A stretch of DNA of 64,000 nt from assembly GCF_031834615.1 (NCBI RefSeq), contig NZ_CP115543.1, forward strand, positions 248,001 to 312,000. The letters run 5' to 3'. This stretch comes from Stenotrophomonas aracearum (GTDB taxonomy: Bacteria > Pseudomonadota > Gammaproteobacteria > Xanthomonadales > Xanthomonadaceae). Position 1 is the stretch's first letter; each line of letters opens with the position of its first letter. The position numbers were made by a program, and so were the translations under genes. Below the pieces are notes generated by a model. It ran no database searches. It was not told the DNA's origin and saw only the letters and a list, made by a program, of their open reading frames with translations. Shown here in pieces: positions 43,891 to 54,385 of this stretch.

Positions 43891-45546
43891 ATGAACAGCC
43901 CGACCAACATCGCCGCGCGCCTGCCCGAACTGGCCCGTGAACGCCCCGACCAGATCGCCATCCGCTGCCCCGGGAAACCGGGCCCGGACGGCATGGCGCG
44001 CTACGACGTGACCCTGGATTACCGCACCCTGGATGCCCGCAGCGACGCCATGGCCGCCGGCCTGGCTGCCTACGGCATCGGCCGCGGGGTGCGTGCGGTG
44101 GTGATGGTGCGGCCCTCGCCGGAGTTCTTCCTGCTGATGTTCGCGCTGTTCAAGAACGGCGCGGTGCCGGTGCTGGTCGACCCCGGCATCGACAAGCGCG
44201 CGCTGAAGCAGTGCCTGGACGAAGCGCAACCTGAAGCCTTCATCGGCATCGGCCTGGCCCATGTGGCGCGATTGGTACTGCGCTGGTGCCCGGGGGCGAA
44301 GCGCCTGGTCACGGTCGGGCGGCGCTGGGGCTGGGGCGGCACCACCCTGGCCCAGCTGGAAGCCGACGGCGCGCGCCAGCCGCAGCCAATGGCCGCCACC
44401 GACGGCGAGGACGTGGCCGCGCTGCTGTTCACCAGCGGCTCCACCGGCGTGCCCAAGGGCGTGGTCTACCGGCACCGCCATTTCGTCGGCCAGGTCGAAC
44501 TGCTGCGCTCGGCGTTCGGCATGGAACCGGGCGGCATCGACCTGCCCACCTTCCCGCCATTCGCCCTGTTCGACCCGGCGCTGGGCCTGACCTCGGTCAT
44601 TCCCGACATGGACCCCACCCGCCCGGCCAAGGCCGACCCGCGCAAACTGCATGACGCGATCAAACGCTTCGGGGTGACCCAGCTGTTTGGTTCGCCGGCG
44701 CTGATGCGGGTGCTGGCCGACCATGGCCAGCCGCTGCCCGGCGTGCGCCGGGTGACCTCGGCCGGTGCGCCGGTGCCGCCCGACGTGGTGGCGCGCATCC
44801 GCCGGCTGCTGCCCGACGACGCCCAGTTCTGGACCCCCTACGGCGCCACCGAGTGCCTACCGGTGGCGGTGATCGAAGGTCGCGAGCTGGAAAGCACGCG
44901 CCAGGCCACCGAAGCCGGCGCCGGCACCTGCGTGGGCCGGGTGGTGGCGCCGAACCAGGTGCGCATCATCGCCATCGACGACGCGCCGCTGCCGGCATGG
45001 TCGCAGGTGCGCGAGGTGGCCACCGGCGTGGTCGGCGAAATCACCGTGGCCGGCCCCACCGCCACCGACAGCTACTTCAACCGTCCGCAGGCCACCGCTG
45101 CGGCCAAGATCACTGAAACCCTGGCCGACGGCAGCACCCGCGTCGTACACCGCATGGGCGATGTCGGCTACTTCGACGCCGACGGCCGGCTGTGGTTCTG
45201 CGGGCGCAAGACGCAGCGCGTGGAAACCGCGCACGGCCCGCTGTACACCGAACAGGTGGAGCCGGTGTTCAACGCACTGGACGGCATCGCGCGCACCGCG
45301 CTGGTCGGCTTCGGCGCCGCCGGTGCGCAGCTGCCGGTGCTCTGCTACGAACTGCAGCCGGGCACCGCCGATTCGCCCGCGCTGCAGCAACGCCTGCGCG
45401 ACGAAGCGGCCGCTCACGCGGGCACCGTGCGCATCGAACGCTTCCTGCCGCACCCGGGCTTCCCGGTCGACATCCGCCACAATGCCAAGATCGGCCGCGA
45501 GAAACTCGCGGTCTGGGCTGCAACCCGAATGGAACAACACGCATGA
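43891..45546 (+). CDS. oleC: OleC, beta-lactone synthetase
   Basis: This 551-residue protein of the ANL adenylate-forming superfamily has the P-loop signature [19 protein letters not shown], the A5 motif PYGATECLP, and the A7 region [17 protein letters not shown]. It activates the beta-hydroxy acid from OleD with ATP and closes it to a beta-lactone. The final Lys is in [12 protein letters not shown]. The gene is divergent from the YkgJ-type gene and overlaps oleD by four bases. Confidence 0.95.
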   Translation: MNSPTNIAARLPELARERPDQIAIRCPGKPGPDGMARYDVTLDYRTLDARSDAMAAGLAAYGIGRGVRAVVMVRPSPEFFLLMFALFKNGAVPVLVDPGIDKRALKQCLDEAQPEAFIGIGLAHVARLVLRWCPGAKRLVTVGRRWGWGGTTLAQLEADGARQPQPMAATDGEDVAALLFTSGSTGVPKGVVYRHRHFVGQVELLRSAFGMEPGGIDLPTFPPFALFDPALGLTSVIPDMDPTRPAKADPRKLHDAIKRFGVTQLFGSPALMRVLADHGQPLPGVRRVTSAGAPVPPDVVARIRRLLPDDAQFWTPYGATECLPVAVIEGRELESTRQATEAGAGTCVGRVVAPNQVRIIAIDDAPLPAWSQVREVATGVVGEITVAGPTATDSYFNRPQATAAAKITETLADGSTRVVHRMGDVGYFDADGRLWFCGRKTQRVETAHGPLYTEQVEPVFNALDGIARTALVGFGAAGAQLPVLCYELQPGTADSPALQQRLRDEAAAHAGTVRIERFLPHPGFPVDIRHNAKIGREKLAVWAATRMEQHA

Positions 45547-46553
45547 AGATCCTTGTCACCGGCGGTGGTGGTTTCCTCGGCCAGGCGCTGTGCCGTGGCC
45601 TGGTCGCGCGCGGCCACGAAGTACTCAGCTTCAACCGCGGCGACTACCCGCCGCTGGCCGCGCTGGGCGTGGGCCAGATCCGCGGCGACCTGGCCGACGC
45701 CGACGCGGTGCGCCACGCGGTGGCCGGGGTCGACGCGGTGTTCCACAACGGCGCCAAGGCCGGCGCGTGGGGCAGTTACGAGAGCTACCACCTCGCCAAC
45801 GTGGTCGGCACCGACAACGTGATTGCCGCTTGCCGCACGCATGGCGTGCGCACGCTGGTGTACACCTCCACGCCCAGCGTCACCCACCGCGCCACCCACC
45901 CGGTGGAAGGGCTGGGTGCGGATGAAGTGCCCTACGGCGAAGACTTCCAGGCGCCGTATGCGGCCACCAAGACCATCGCCGAACAGCGCGTACTGGCCGC
46001 CAACGATGCAACCCTGGCCACCGTGGCGCTGCGCCCGCGCCTGATCTGGGGCCCGGGCGACCAGCAACTGGTGCCACGCCTGGCCGAACGCGCGCGCGCC
46101 GGTCGCCTGCGTTTCGTCGGCGATGGGAGCAACCTGGTCGATACCACCTACATCGACAATGCCGCGCTGGCCCACTTCCTCGCCTTCGAACACCTCGCCC
46201 CGGGCGCGGCGTGCGCGGGCAAGGCGTACTTCATTTCCAACGGCGAACCGCTGCCGATGCGCGAGCTGCTCAACAAGCTGTTGGCGGCGGTGGGCGCACC
46301 GGGCGTGGAGAAGTCGATCAGCTTCAAGACCGCGTACCGCATTGGTGCGGTGGCCGAACGCCTGTGGCCGCTGCTGCGGCTGAAGGGCGAACCGCCGATG
46401 ACCCGCTTCCTGGCCGAGCAGCTGTGCACCCCGCACTGGTACAGCATGGAGCCGGCCCGCCGCGACTTCGGCTACGTGCCGCAGGTCAGCATTGACGAGG
46501 GTCTCACGAGGCTGAAGGCTTCATCGCACATCCAGATTCCCATCACTTCCTGA
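45543..46553 (+). CDS. oleD: OleD, NADPH-dependent 2-alkyl-3-ketoacid reductase
   Basis: The 336-residue extended short-chain dehydrogenase starts at an ATG overlapping the oleC stop (ATGA). The Rossmann motif is [10 protein letters not shown] at residues 5-14, and the catalytic pair is in [10 protein letters not shown] (Tyr and Lys). It reduces the OleA product to the 2-alkyl-3-hydroxy acid, the substrate of OleC. In Xanthomonas OleB, C and D assemble into a large complex. The longer open frame upstream is an antiparallel artefact of oleC. Confidence 0.95.
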   Translation: MKILVTGGGGFLGQALCRGLVARGHEVLSFNRGDYPPLAALGVGQIRGDLADADAVRHAVAGVDAVFHNGAKAGAWGSYESYHLANVVGTDNVIAACRTHGVRTLVYTSTPSVTHRATHPVEGLGADEVPYGEDFQAPYAATKTIAEQRVLAANDATLATVALRPRLIWGPGDQQLVPRLAERARAGRLRFVGDGSNLVDTTYIDNAALAHFLAFEHLAPGAACAGKAYFISNGEPLPMRELLNKLLAAVGAPGVEKSISFKTAYRIGAVAERLWPLLRLKGEPPMTRFLAEQLCTPHWYSMEPARRDFGYVPQVSIDEGLTRLKASSHIQIPITS

Positions 46554-46614
46554 ACACCGAACCTTGGTGAAGATGGCAGCACGCCAATCCGGCACGCCCG
46601 ACGCGAGGATCGAC

Positions 46615-46770
46615 ATGCTGCACTACGCCGTAATCTTCTTTGTTATCGCCCTTATTGCGGCAGTGCTCGGTTTCTCCGGCATTGCTGGTGCCGCCAGCAA
46701 CATCGCCTGGATCCTGTTCGTGGTGTTCCTGATCCTGGCGATCATCTCGATGTTCCGCAAGCGAGGTTAG
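46615..46770 (+). CDS. DUF1328 small membrane protein
   Basis: The 51-residue form starting at 46615 (GAGG nearby) matches the compact two-helix DUF1328 proteins: [20 protein letters not shown] and [18 protein letters not shown] around a conserved GIAGAAS. The family is conserved and linked to stress or cell-envelope conditions, but no mechanism is known. It lies 61 bases after oleD and could share its transcript, ending at a strong terminator. Confidence 0.85.
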   Translation: MLHYAVIFFVIALIAAVLGFSGIAGAASNIAWILFVVFLILAIISMFRKRG

Positions 46771-46834
46771 TAGCGCGCAGAATCCTGCGGGCCCCCCTCT
46801 CTCCGGGCCCGCAGGATCCAGCGCGAACCGCTGA

Positions 46835-46869
46835 GGGCCTGGCGCTTCCAAGGGCGCCAGGCCCTTTTT
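46835..46869 (+). terminator. Strong rho-independent terminator
   Basis: GGGCCTGGCGC and GCGCCAGGCCC arms are followed by TTTTT. A second GC-rich hairpin (CTGCGGGCCC with GGGCCCGCAG, around 46786-46815) precedes it. Together they close the oleCD and DUF1328 segment. Confidence 0.9.
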
Positions 46870-46890
46870 GTTGTGGGCGCACGGCTGACG

Positions 46891-46958
46891 GTAGAGCCAC
46901 GCCCTGCGTGGCTGCGTGATGTCTGGACCGCGCGCAGCCACGCAGGGCGTGGCTCTAC
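46891..46958. repeat. GTAG-ended inverted repeat pair
   Basis: GTAGAGCCACGCCCTGCGTGG on the left and CCACGCAGGGCGTGGCTCTAC on the right are perfect inverted copies around a short spacer. The element lies between the terminator and ubiJ, 20 bases before the ubiJ start. Confidence 0.85.
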
Positions 46959-46980
46959 CCCGTCCCTGTAGAATGTCGCC

Positions 46981-47622
46981 ATGCCCCGCTCTTTGCTCTC
47001 CTCCCTCAAGCCCCTGGCCGGCAATGCGCTGCAGCTCGCGCTCAATCGCACCTTGGCGCTGGATCCCGATACCCGCCGCGCGCTGGTCGCGCTGGATGGC
47101 CGCCATATCGCCCTTACCCTCGAATCGCCCGCGCTGGCGATGCGGATCGGCGTGGACGGCGAGCGCCTCACCGTGGGTCCGGTGGACCCGCAGGCCGACC
47201 CGGACCTGGCCGTGCGCAGCACGCTGGGGGGCGTGCTGGCCCAGCTGCCGTTCCTGGCCAACGCACGCCGGGGCGGCGACGCCCCGGCCGGGCGGGTCAA
47301 GGTCTCCGGCGATGCCGAACTGGCGCGCCGGCTGCAGCAGCTGGCCAGCCGGTTCGACCCGGACTGGCAGCTGCCGTTCGTGAAAGTCTTTGGCGAAATC
47401 CTGGGCGTGCAGGTGGCCAATGCGCTGCGCTCGGCCCTGCAGCATGCGCGCCGTGGCGCGTCCGACCTGGCGCACAGCGCCGCTGAATTTGTCACCGAGG
47501 AGTCGCGCGACGTGGTAGCCCGAGCCGAACTGGATGCCTTCCATGACGATGTGGATGTAATGCGCGACGACGTGGAACGCATGGCCGCCCGCGTGCAGCG
47601 CCTGGCCCAGGTGCGCGCATGA
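46981..47622 (+). CDS. ubiJ: UbiJ, ubiquinone biosynthesis accessory factor (SCP2-like)
   Basis: The 213-residue protein has an N-terminal SCP2 lipid-carrier domain ([27 protein letters not shown]). A long charged helix follows ([31 protein letters not shown]), typical of UbiJ. UbiJ binds isoprenoid intermediates in the Ubi metabolon. Its stop overlaps the ubiB start (ATGA). In E. coli the order is ubiE-ubiJ-ubiB; no ubiE is seen here. Confidence 0.9.
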   Translation: MPRSLLSSLKPLAGNALQLALNRTLALDPDTRRALVALDGRHIALTLESPALAMRIGVDGERLTVGPVDPQADPDLAVRSTLGGVLAQLPFLANARRGGDAPAGRVKVSGDAELARRLQQLASRFDPDWQLPFVKVFGEILGVQVANALRSALQHARRGASDLAHSAAEFVTEESRDVVARAELDAFHDDVDVMRDDVERMAARVQRLAQVRA

Positions 47623-49277
47623 AGGCGGTGTTCCGCGCAAGCCGCATTGGTCGGGTGATCCTGCGCTACCGCCTCGACGATCTGCTGGATGGCACGCCGC
47701 TGGAAGGCTGGCTGCGCATTGCCAAGCCGTTCGTGCCGCGCGCCTCGTCCGACATCGCCGCGCAGTCACGGGGCGCGCGCCTGCGCCTGGCGCTGCAGGA
47801 CCTGGGCCCGATCTTCGTCAAGTTCGGGCAGATCCTGTCCACCCGTCGCGACCTGATCCCGGCCGACATCGCCAACGAACTCACCCTGCTGCAGGACCGG
47901 GTCAAGCCGTTCGACGGCGCCACCGCGCAGCGCATCGTCGAACAGGCGCTGGGTCGCCCGGTGGCCGAGGCCTTCGCCACGTTCGACCTGCAGCCGCTGG
48001 CCTCGGCCTCGATCGCCCAGGTCCACGCCGCCACCCTGGCCGATGGCCGCCAGGTGGTGGTCAAGGTGCTCCGCCCGGATATCGAAAAGCAGATCGACGC
48101 CGACATCGCGCTGCTGAAATCCGCAGCGGCCCTGGTCGAGCGCGCGCACCCGCGCGCCGACAAGATCCGTCCGCGCGAAGTGGTGGCCGAAGTCGAAAAC
48201 ACCCTGGCCGCCGAACTCGACCTGCAGCGCGAAGGCGCCAACGCGAGCGTGCTGCGCCGCAACTGGGTGGACTCGGACGACCTGTACGTGCCCGAGGTGA
48301 TCTGGAGCCACACCGCCGAACGCGCGCTCACCCTGGAGCGGGTGTGGGGGATTCCCTCCGACGACATCGCCGCGCTGGACAAGGCCGGCATCGACCGCAG
48401 GGCGCTCGCTGCCAAGGGCGTGCGCGTGTTCTACACGCAGGTGTTCCGCGACAACTTCTTCCACGCCGACGCGCACGCCGGCAACATCTGGGTCGACACC
48501 GACCCGATGCGCCGCGACAACCCGCGCTTCATCGCGCTGGATTTCGGCATCATGGGCCAGCTGTCCGAAGAAGATCAGTACTACCTGGCCGAGAACTTCA
48601 TGGCCATTTTCAACAAGGACTACCGGCGCATGGCCGAGCTCCACGTTGAAGCCGGCTGGATGCCCAACAACGTGCGCATCGACGAACTCGAAGCCGCCGC
48701 GCGTTCGGTGTGCGAGCCGTACTTCACCCGGCCGCTGTCGCAGATCTCGCTGGCCGAAGTGCTGATCAAGCTGTTCCGCGTGGCGCAGCGTTATGAGCTG
48801 ACCCTGCAGCCGCAGCTGATCCTGCTGCAGAAGACCCTGCTCAACATCGAAGGCGTGGGCCGCCAGCTGGACCCGGAACTGGACATCTGGGCCGTGGCGC
48901 GGCCGGTGCTGGAACGCATCCTGCGCGAACGCTACAGCCCGCGTCGGGTGCTGAAGGAAATGCGCAAGCGCCTGCCGGAAATCATGACCCACGCGCCGGA
49001 CATGCCGCGCCTGGTCCACGCCTGGCTGCGCCAGCAGGTGGAAGGCGGGCATGAGCTGTCGATGCGCTCGCGCGACCTGGAAGCGCTCAACGTCAACCTG
49101 CAGAAACTGCAGAAGCGTGCGGTAGCCGCGATTGCAGGTGTCGGCCTGCTGATCGTCGCGGCCGTGCTGTATGGCATGCAGCCGGGTGGCTGGTACTTCG
49201 GTGACGTGCCGATGTTGAGCTGGGTGAGCGGTGTGGCCGGGTTGTTCTCGCTGGGCGCGGCGTGGTGGCGGCGATGA
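47619..49277 (+). CDS. ubiB: UbiB, atypical kinase required for ubiquinone biosynthesis
   Basis: This 552-residue protein has the UbiB family signature KxGQ in [16 protein letters not shown], the Ala-rich nucleotide loop [11 protein letters not shown], and catalytic-like residues in [12 protein letters not shown] with DFG (ALDFGIMGQ). Two C-terminal membrane segments follow ([37 protein letters not shown]). UbiB acts in or on the membrane to release or organise ubiquinone intermediates. It is coupled upstream to ubiJ and downstream to truC. Confidence 0.95.
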   Translation: MKAVFRASRIGRVILRYRLDDLLDGTPLEGWLRIAKPFVPRASSDIAAQSRGARLRLALQDLGPIFVKFGQILSTRRDLIPADIANELTLLQDRVKPFDGATAQRIVEQALGRPVAEAFATFDLQPLASASIAQVHAATLADGRQVVVKVLRPDIEKQIDADIALLKSAAALVERAHPRADKIRPREVVAEVENTLAAELDLQREGANASVLRRNWVDSDDLYVPEVIWSHTAERALTLERVWGIPSDDIAALDKAGIDRRALAAKGVRVFYTQVFRDNFFHADAHAGNIWVDTDPMRRDNPRFIALDFGIMGQLSEEDQYYLAENFMAIFNKDYRRMAELHVEAGWMPNNVRIDELEAAARSVCEPYFTRPLSQISLAEVLIKLFRVAQRYELTLQPQLILLQKTLLNIEGVGRQLDPELDIWAVARPVLERILRERYSPRRVLKEMRKRLPEIMTHAPDMPRLVHAWLRQQVEGGHELSMRSRDLEALNVNLQKLQKRAVAAIAGVGLLIVAAVLYGMQPGGWYFGDVPMLSWVSGVAGLFSLGAAWWRR

Positions 49278-49999
49278 GCGAGGTCGACGCGCCGGCCGAA
49301 GCGCCGGTGGCGCTGCCGCCGCTGCAGCTGCTGCACGTGGACGAGCGCCTCGCGGTGGTCAACAAGCCTGCGGGGCTGATGGTCCACGACAGCAAGCTGG
49401 CGCGTGGCGAAGATGATTTCCTGGCCGACCGCCTGCGCGAACAGCTGGGCAGGCCGATCTTCCTGGTGCACCGGCTGGACCGCGCCACCAGCGGCTGCCT
49501 GCTGCTCGCCTTCGACCGCGAAAGCGCCAGCGTGCTGGGCAAGTCGTTGATGGGCGGCGACGTCATCAAGGACTACCTGGCGATCTGCCGGGGCTGGCCG
49601 GCGGAAGAAGCCTTCACCGTCGACCACGACCTGGACGGCGGTCCCGGCAAGCCGGTGAAGAAACAGGCCATCACCCATTTCCAGCGGGTGGCGGTGGGTG
49701 AGATTCCGGTACCCATGGGCGAATTCGAAACCTCGCGCTATGCGCTGCTGCGCTGCCAGCCGCAGACCGGGCGCTTCCGCCAGATCCGCCGGCACCTGAA
49801 GCACCTGTCGCATCACCTGATCGGCGACACCAGCCATGGCGACGGCCGCCACAACCGCAGCTTCCGCATGCAGGGCATCCACCGCATGCTGCTGCACGCC
49901 GAACGCCTGCGCTTTCCGCACCTGGACGGCACGCCGATGGACGTCAGCGCGCCGGTGGATGGGGAATTCCGCAAGGCGATGGATTTATTTGGCTGGTGA
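49274..49999 (+). CDS. truC: tRNA pseudouridine(65) synthase
   Basis: This 241-residue RluA-family enzyme has catalytic Asp69 in [39 protein letters not shown] lies at the start and [30 protein letters not shown] near the end. The [15 protein letters not shown] form points to TruC, which modifies U65 of some tRNAs, rather than to the rRNA enzymes. Its ATG overlaps the ubiB stop as ATGA (a GTG at 49262 is also in frame). Its last 15 bases overlap the convergent gene. Confidence 0.88.
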   Translation: MSEVDAPAEAPVALPPLQLLHVDERLAVVNKPAGLMVHDSKLARGEDDFLADRLREQLGRPIFLVHRLDRATSGCLLLAFDRESASVLGKSLMGGDVIKDYLAICRGWPAEEAFTVDHDLDGGPGKPVKKQAITHFQRVAVGEIPVPMGEFETSRYALLRCQPQTGRFRQIRRHLKHLSHHLIGDTSHGDGRHNRSFRMQGIHRMLLHAERLRFPHLDGTPMDVSAPVDGEFRKAMDLFGW

Positions 50000-50539
50000 T
50001 GCAGGCGCCGCCTGCGCCGGCGCTTCATTCACGATCGCCTCCAGGTCCTTCTGCAGGTCCACGAACAGCGGCTGCATGCGGTCCTGGATCGCCACCATCG
50101 CGTTCTGCATCAGCGCTGGGGTCTTGTCCAGCAGGCTCTGCCCGGCCGAGCTCTCGTAGAACTCGGCCATCGCCAGCACGTCTTCCTTGCTGAAGGTCTT
50201 CTTGTACAGGTCCACGTACATCGGCCGCAGCTGCTGCCACGACAGCGCCTGGCGAATCGTTTCCTTGCTGCGCTGCTCGATGCGCTGCAACTGCACCTTC
50301 TGCGCCTCGTCCAGCTTGCGCTGCTGCGCGATCTGCAGGAACTGCTGGCGCTGCATCTCCTCCATCCGCGGCACCATCGAGTCGAGCATGTTCTGTGCCC
50401 GCGAGGCCGCCAGCAGCCGGTTGATGTCCGCGTCCGACGGCGGCGCGGCCAGGGCAGGGGCCACGGCGGCCAGGGCCAGTGCAAGGGTCAGGCCCAGCCA
50501 GGCGAACCCACGTCGGGCGATTGAACGGGTCGAAATCAT
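49985..50539 (-). CDS. DUF2059 exported protein
   Basis: This 184-residue protein starts at 50539 with AGGA nine bases upstream. It has a signal peptide (FAWLGLTLALALAAVAPALAA) and a mostly helical mature domain. The domain contains INRLLAASRAQNMLDSM and EDVLAMAEFYESSAGQSLLDKTPALM, the latter matching the DUF2059 core. The function is unknown. It is convergent with, and overlaps, the truC 3' end by 15 bases. Confidence 0.85.
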   Translation of the reverse strand: MISTRSIARRGFAWLGLTLALALAAVAPALAAPPSDADINRLLAASRAQNMLDSMVPRMEEMQRQQFLQIAQQRKLDEAQKVQLQRIEQRSKETIRQALSWQQLRPMYVDLYKKTFSKEDVLAMAEFYESSAGQSLLDKTPALMQNAMVAIQDRMQPLFVDLQKDLEAIVNEAPAQAAPASPAK

Positions 50540-50738
50540 GAAGTGCGTCCTGCGGTGCATGGAACCCCGAGCATACCTGCGCCACCGTCAAGCCGTCGTG
50601 GCGCGGAGCAGCATCGCCGTGCGCCGGGCCAGCAAACCGACGGTTCCGGCCCATACGTGACTTTTGGCCCCCGTTTCGACGCTATTGGTGCACATTGCGG
50701 TCACCTACGGTGCGGGTCCTGCCTTTACAATGCGCCCC

Positions 50739-51170
50739 ATGGGAAATGGGCCTGTCACCATCAACGAGCAGCTGGCGATTCCGGACACGGAACTCGTCGA
50801 GCGGTTCGTGCGCGCCAGTGGCGCCGGCGGGCAGAACGTGAACAAGGTCTCCACCGCCGTCGAGCTGCGCTTCGACGTGGCCGGCTCGCCCTCCCTGCCC
50901 GAACCGTTGCGTGCGCGCCTGCTGGCGCGGCGCGACCGGCGCATGACCGGCGAAGGCGTGCTGGTCATCGACGCACAGCGTTTCCGTACCCAGGACCGTA
51001 ACCGCGAGGACGCGCGCGAACGCCTGGCCGCCTTCATCCAGGCCAGCCTCAGCGTGCCGAAGGCGCGCGTGGCGACCAAGCCCACCTATGGCGCCAAGAT
51101 GCGCCGGCTGGATGAAAAGAAGGGTCGCGCGCAGATCAAGCGCGGCCGCACCACACGCAATTGGGAGTGA
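50739..51170 (+). CDS. arfB: ArfB, codon-independent ribosome-rescue peptidyl-tRNA hydrolase
   Basis: The 143-residue protein has the release-factor motif GGQ at residues 30-32 in SGAGGQNVNKVSTAVELRFD, and a basic C-terminal tail (KPTYGAKMRRLDEKKGRAQIKRGRTTRNW) that enters the ribosomal mRNA channel. It frees stalled ribosomes on non-stop mRNAs. The ATG at 50739 follows a -10-like TACAAT; earlier in-frame ATGs give a longer unsupported N-terminus. The acyltransferase gene follows within 5 bases. Confidence 0.93.
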   Translation: MGNGPVTINEQLAIPDTELVERFVRASGAGGQNVNKVSTAVELRFDVAGSPSLPEPLRARLLARRDRRMTGEGVLVIDAQRFRTQDRNREDARERLAAFIQASLSVPKARVATKPTYGAKMRRLDEKKGRAQIKRGRTTRNWE

Positions 51171-51174
51171 TTGC

Positions 51175-51777
51175 TTGAACAACCGTAGTCCGCTGCTGCC
51201 GGCCGTGCCCCCGCAGATGCCGCAGGTCAAACCGAACCGCTTCCTGCGTTGGCTGGCACGCTGCACGCTGCGCCTGGGCGGCTGGAAGGTCACCGGTACC
51301 TTCCCCAACGTGCCCAAGCTGGTCTTCATCGTCGCCCCGCATTCGTCCAACTGGGACGGCTTCTGGGGCATGGCGGCCAAGATCGCGCTGGGCATGCAGG
51401 TGAAGGTGCTGGGCAAGGCCTCGCTGTTCTGGTGGCCGCTCTCGCCGCTGCTGCACACTCTGGGCGTGATCCCGCTGGACCGCAGCTCGCCGCAGGGCAC
51501 GGTGGAACAGGCGGTCAGCCTGCTGCGCAATTCGGACAAGCTCTGGTACGCGATCACCCCGGAAGGCACCCGCAAGGCGGTGACCCACTGGAAGGCCGGG
51601 TTCCTGAAGATCGCCCGCATGGCCGACGTGCCGGTGCTGGCCTGCTACTTCCACTACCCGGAAAAGACCATCGGCATCGGCCCGCTGTTCTACTCCACCG
51701 GCGACGACGTGGCCGACATGGCCGCCATCCGCGAGTACTACCGGCCCTGGCAGGGCAAGAACCGCGGCACCGTGTGA
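51175..51777 (+). CDS. Lysophospholipid/1-acyl-glycerol-3-phosphate acyltransferase-like protein
   Basis: The TTG at 51175 has GGGAG at good spacing and follows the arfB stop by four bases. The 200-residue product has the acyltransferase HX4D motif in APHSSNWDGFWG and PEGTRKAVTHWKAGF, both PlsC-superfamily signatures. No clear membrane helix beyond the hydrophobic LFWWPLSPLLHTLGVIPL region. It probably transfers an acyl group to a membrane lipid precursor. An ATG at 51217 is an alternative start. Confidence 0.82.
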   Translation: MNNRSPLLPAVPPQMPQVKPNRFLRWLARCTLRLGGWKVTGTFPNVPKLVFIVAPHSSNWDGFWGMAAKIALGMQVKVLGKASLFWWPLSPLLHTLGVIPLDRSSPQGTVEQAVSLLRNSDKLWYAITPEGTRKAVTHWKAGFLKIARMADVPVLACYFHYPEKTIGIGPLFYSTGDDVADMAAIREYYRPWQGKNRGTV

Positions 51778-51877
51778 AGGAAGGCGCCACGTCCGGCACA
51801 TGCCGGGCGCAGGCAATGGGAGTAGGGTGATCGGCTGCGGTTACAGCCCGCTTCACCTCATTCCAGGAGCCCGTTTC

Positions 51878-54034
51878 ATGTCGCGTACCGTTATCTTGGC
51901 CGCCGCCATCAGCCTTGCGCTGGCGGCCTGTTCCGGCAAGGAGTCCACCCCCGTGTCCGACACCCAGACCCCCGCCGCGCAGCAGCCGGCCGATGCGTCC
52001 ACCAACCCCCTGTTGAGCGCCAGCACGCTGCCGTTCCAGGCCCCGCCGTTCGACCGCATCAAGGACAGCGACTACCTGCCGGCCTTCAATGAAGGCATGA
52101 AGCAGCACCTGGCCGAAGTGCGCAAGATCGCCGGCAACAGCGAGCCGGCCACCTTCGACAACACCATCGAAGCGCTCGAGCGCAGCGGCGAAACCCTCAC
52201 CCGCGTCTCGCGCGTGTTCTTCGGCATCGTCCAGGCCGACACCAACGACGCGCGCCAGAAGATCCAGGAAGAGGTCGCGCCGAAGCTGGCCGAGCACCAG
52301 GACGAAATCAGCCTGGACCCGAAGCTGTTCGCGCGCATCAAGAGCATCTACGACCAGCGTGATTCGCTGGGCCTGGACCCGGTGCAGAAGCGCCTGGTCG
52401 AGCGCGATTACCAGGAATTCGTCCGTGCCGGCGCGCAGCTCAATGACGCCGACAAGGCCAGCCTGCGCAAGCTCAACGTGGAAGAAACCACGCTGGCCAC
52501 CAAGTTCCACACCCGCCTGGTCGCTGCAACCGCCGCCGCTGCCGTGGTGGTGGACGACAAGGCCGGGCTGGCCGGCCTGAGCGAAGAAGAGATCAACACC
52601 GCCGCGGCGGATGCCAAGGCGCGCAACCTGGAAGGCAAGTTCCTGCTGCCGCTGCAGAACACCACCCAGCAGCCGGTGCTCGCTTCGCTGACCGACCGCG
52701 ACCAGCGCGCTGCCGTGCTCAAGGCCTCGGAAACCCGCGCCGAGCGTGGCGATGCCAACGACACCCGCGAAACCGTACAGCGCCTGGCCCAGCTGCGTGC
52801 GCAGAAGGCCAAGCTGCTTGGGTTCGAGAACTACGCCGCGTACAGCCTGGCCGACCAGATGGCCAAGACCCCGGCGGCGGCGACCAAGCTGCTGACCGAT
52901 ACGGTGCCGGCCGCCACCAACAAGGCGCGCGGTGAAACCGCCGAGATGCAGAAGGTGATCGACGCGCAGAAGGGTGGCTTCCAGCTGGCCGCGTCGGACT
53001 GGGACTTCTACGCCGAACAGGTGCGCAAGGCGCAGTACGACCTGGACGAGTCGCAGATCAAGCCGTACTTCGAGCTCGACAACGTGCTGCAGAACGGCGT
53101 CTTCTATGCCGCCACCCAGCTGTACGGCATCACCTTCAAGCCGCGTACCGACATTCCGACCTACCACCCGGACATGAAGGTGTATGAAGTGTTCGACAAG
53201 GACGGCACCTCGCTGGCGCTGTTCTACACCGACTACTTCAAGCGCGACAGCAAGTCCGGCGGCGCCTGGATGGACGTGTTCGTCGAACAGAACGGCCTGA
53301 CCGGCGACAAGCCGGTGGTCTACAACGTCTGCAACTTCACCAAGCCGGCCGCGGGCCAGCCGGCGCTGCTGAGCTTCGACGACGTCACCACCATGTTCCA
53401 CGAGTTCGGCCATGCGCTGCACGGCATGTTCTCGAACGTGAAGTACCCGTCCATCGCCGGCACCAGCACCTCGCGCGATTTCGTCGAGTTCCCGTCGCAG
53501 TTCAACGAGCACTGGGCGCTGGACCCGAAGGTGTTCGCCAACTACGCCAAGAACTACAAGACCGGCGAGCCGATGCCGCAGGCGCTGGTGGACAAGATCC
53601 TGAAGGCCCGTACCTTCAACCAGGGCTACGCGACCACCGAGTACCTGTCCGCCGCACTGCTCGACCTGGCCTGGCACACCCAGCCGGCCGACGCCAAGCT
53701 GCAGGACGTGGCGCCGTTTGAAGCCGCTGCGCTGAAGAAGTTCAAGGTCGACCTGCCGCAGGTGCCGCCGCGTTACCGCACCACCTACTTCGACCACATC
53801 TGGGGCGGCGGCTACTCGGCCGGTTACTACGCCTATTTCTGGGCCGAAGTGCTGGACCACGACTCGTTCGAGTGGTTCAAGGAACACGGCGGTCTGACCG
53901 CTGAAAACGGCCAGGTATTCCGCGACAAGATCCTCTCGCGCGGCAACAGCGTGGAGCTGGCCGACCTGTACCGCGAGTTCCGCGGCAAGGACCCGTCGGT
54001 GGAACCGCTGCTGGTGAACCGCGGTTTGAAGTGA
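51878..54034 (+). CDS. M3-family metallopeptidase lipoprotein (Dcp-like)
   Basis: The ATG at 51878 has AGGAG upstream and gives a lipoprotein signal with Cys18 (SLALAACSG). In the 718-residue product the zinc motif HEFGH is at 508-512, the third ligand Glu follows in RDFVEFPSQFNEHW, and substrate residues are in DHIWGGGYSAGYYAYFW. Length and motifs match peptidyl-dipeptidase Dcp or oligopeptidase A relatives. Here the enzyme is exported and anchored, so it probably trims peptides in the periplasm. Confidence 0.9.
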   Translation: MSRTVILAAAISLALAACSGKESTPVSDTQTPAAQQPADASTNPLLSASTLPFQAPPFDRIKDSDYLPAFNEGMKQHLAEVRKIAGNSEPATFDNTIEALERSGETLTRVSRVFFGIVQADTNDARQKIQEEVAPKLAEHQDEISLDPKLFARIKSIYDQRDSLGLDPVQKRLVERDYQEFVRAGAQLNDADKASLRKLNVEETTLATKFHTRLVAATAAAAVVVDDKAGLAGLSEEEINTAAADAKARNLEGKFLLPLQNTTQQPVLASLTDRDQRAAVLKASETRAERGDANDTRETVQRLAQLRAQKAKLLGFENYAAYSLADQMAKTPAAATKLLTDTVPAATNKARGETAEMQKVIDAQKGGFQLAASDWDFYAEQVRKAQYDLDESQIKPYFELDNVLQNGVFYAATQLYGITFKPRTDIPTYHPDMKVYEVFDKDGTSLALFYTDYFKRDSKSGGAWMDVFVEQNGLTGDKPVVYNVCNFTKPAAGQPALLSFDDVTTMFHEFGHALHGMFSNVKYPSIAGTSTSRDFVEFPSQFNEHWALDPKVFANYAKNYKTGEPMPQALVDKILKARTFNQGYATTEYLSAALLDLAWHTQPADAKLQDVAPFEAAALKKFKVDLPQVPPRYRTTYFDHIWGGGYSAGYYAYFWAEVLDHDSFEWFKEHGGLTAENGQVFRDKILSRGNSVELADLYREFRGKDPSVEPLLVNRGLK

Positions 54035-54060
54035 TCGCGCAGCGATCACGGTAGGTACGG

Positions 54061-54104
54061 CCACACACGAACGGCAGGGGAAACCCTGCCGTTCGTGCGT
54101 GTGG
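54061..54104 (+). terminator. Long near-perfect hairpin after the M3 peptidase gene
   Basis: CCACAC-ACGAACGGCAGGG pairs with CCCTGCCGTTCGTGCGTGTGG around a short GAAA loop, with one two-base bulge. It starts 27 bases after the stop codon. No T-run follows, but its position suggests 3'-end formation. Confidence 0.55.
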
Positions 54105-54191
54105 CACCCGCACGCGTTCGCCATCGTTCGTCGGGGCGTCCTCGCATGAAACAACCGTTCGCACGTCATGGTGCCCACGGGGCATTCGCCG

Positions 54192-54334
54192 GTAGGGTCG
54201 GTTCCCAAACGACCGCAGGTAGACGTTCAACGTTCTGTAACGCATGGACCGCAAACGAAGGCGCCTCTCCGTTCGCGGTCATGCGTCCCAGGCCCGATCA
54301 CCGTTATCGGCGGTCGTTTGGGAACCGACCCTAC
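54192..54334. repeat. Composite inverted pair of GTAG-ended repeats (about 143 bases)
   Basis: GTAGGGTCGGTTCCCAAACG at the left end is mirrored by CGTTTGGGAACCGACCCTAC at the right, with inner motif CACCGTTATCGGCGG. This is the same composite as at 18495-18642. It fills most of the 351-base gap between the M3 peptidase and the dehydroquinase-like genes (54035-54385). Confidence 0.75.
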
Positions 54335-54385
54335 CCCGATCACGCAATCCGGTGCAGGGTCCGGGGTGCCGGCCAGCGGCCCGCA

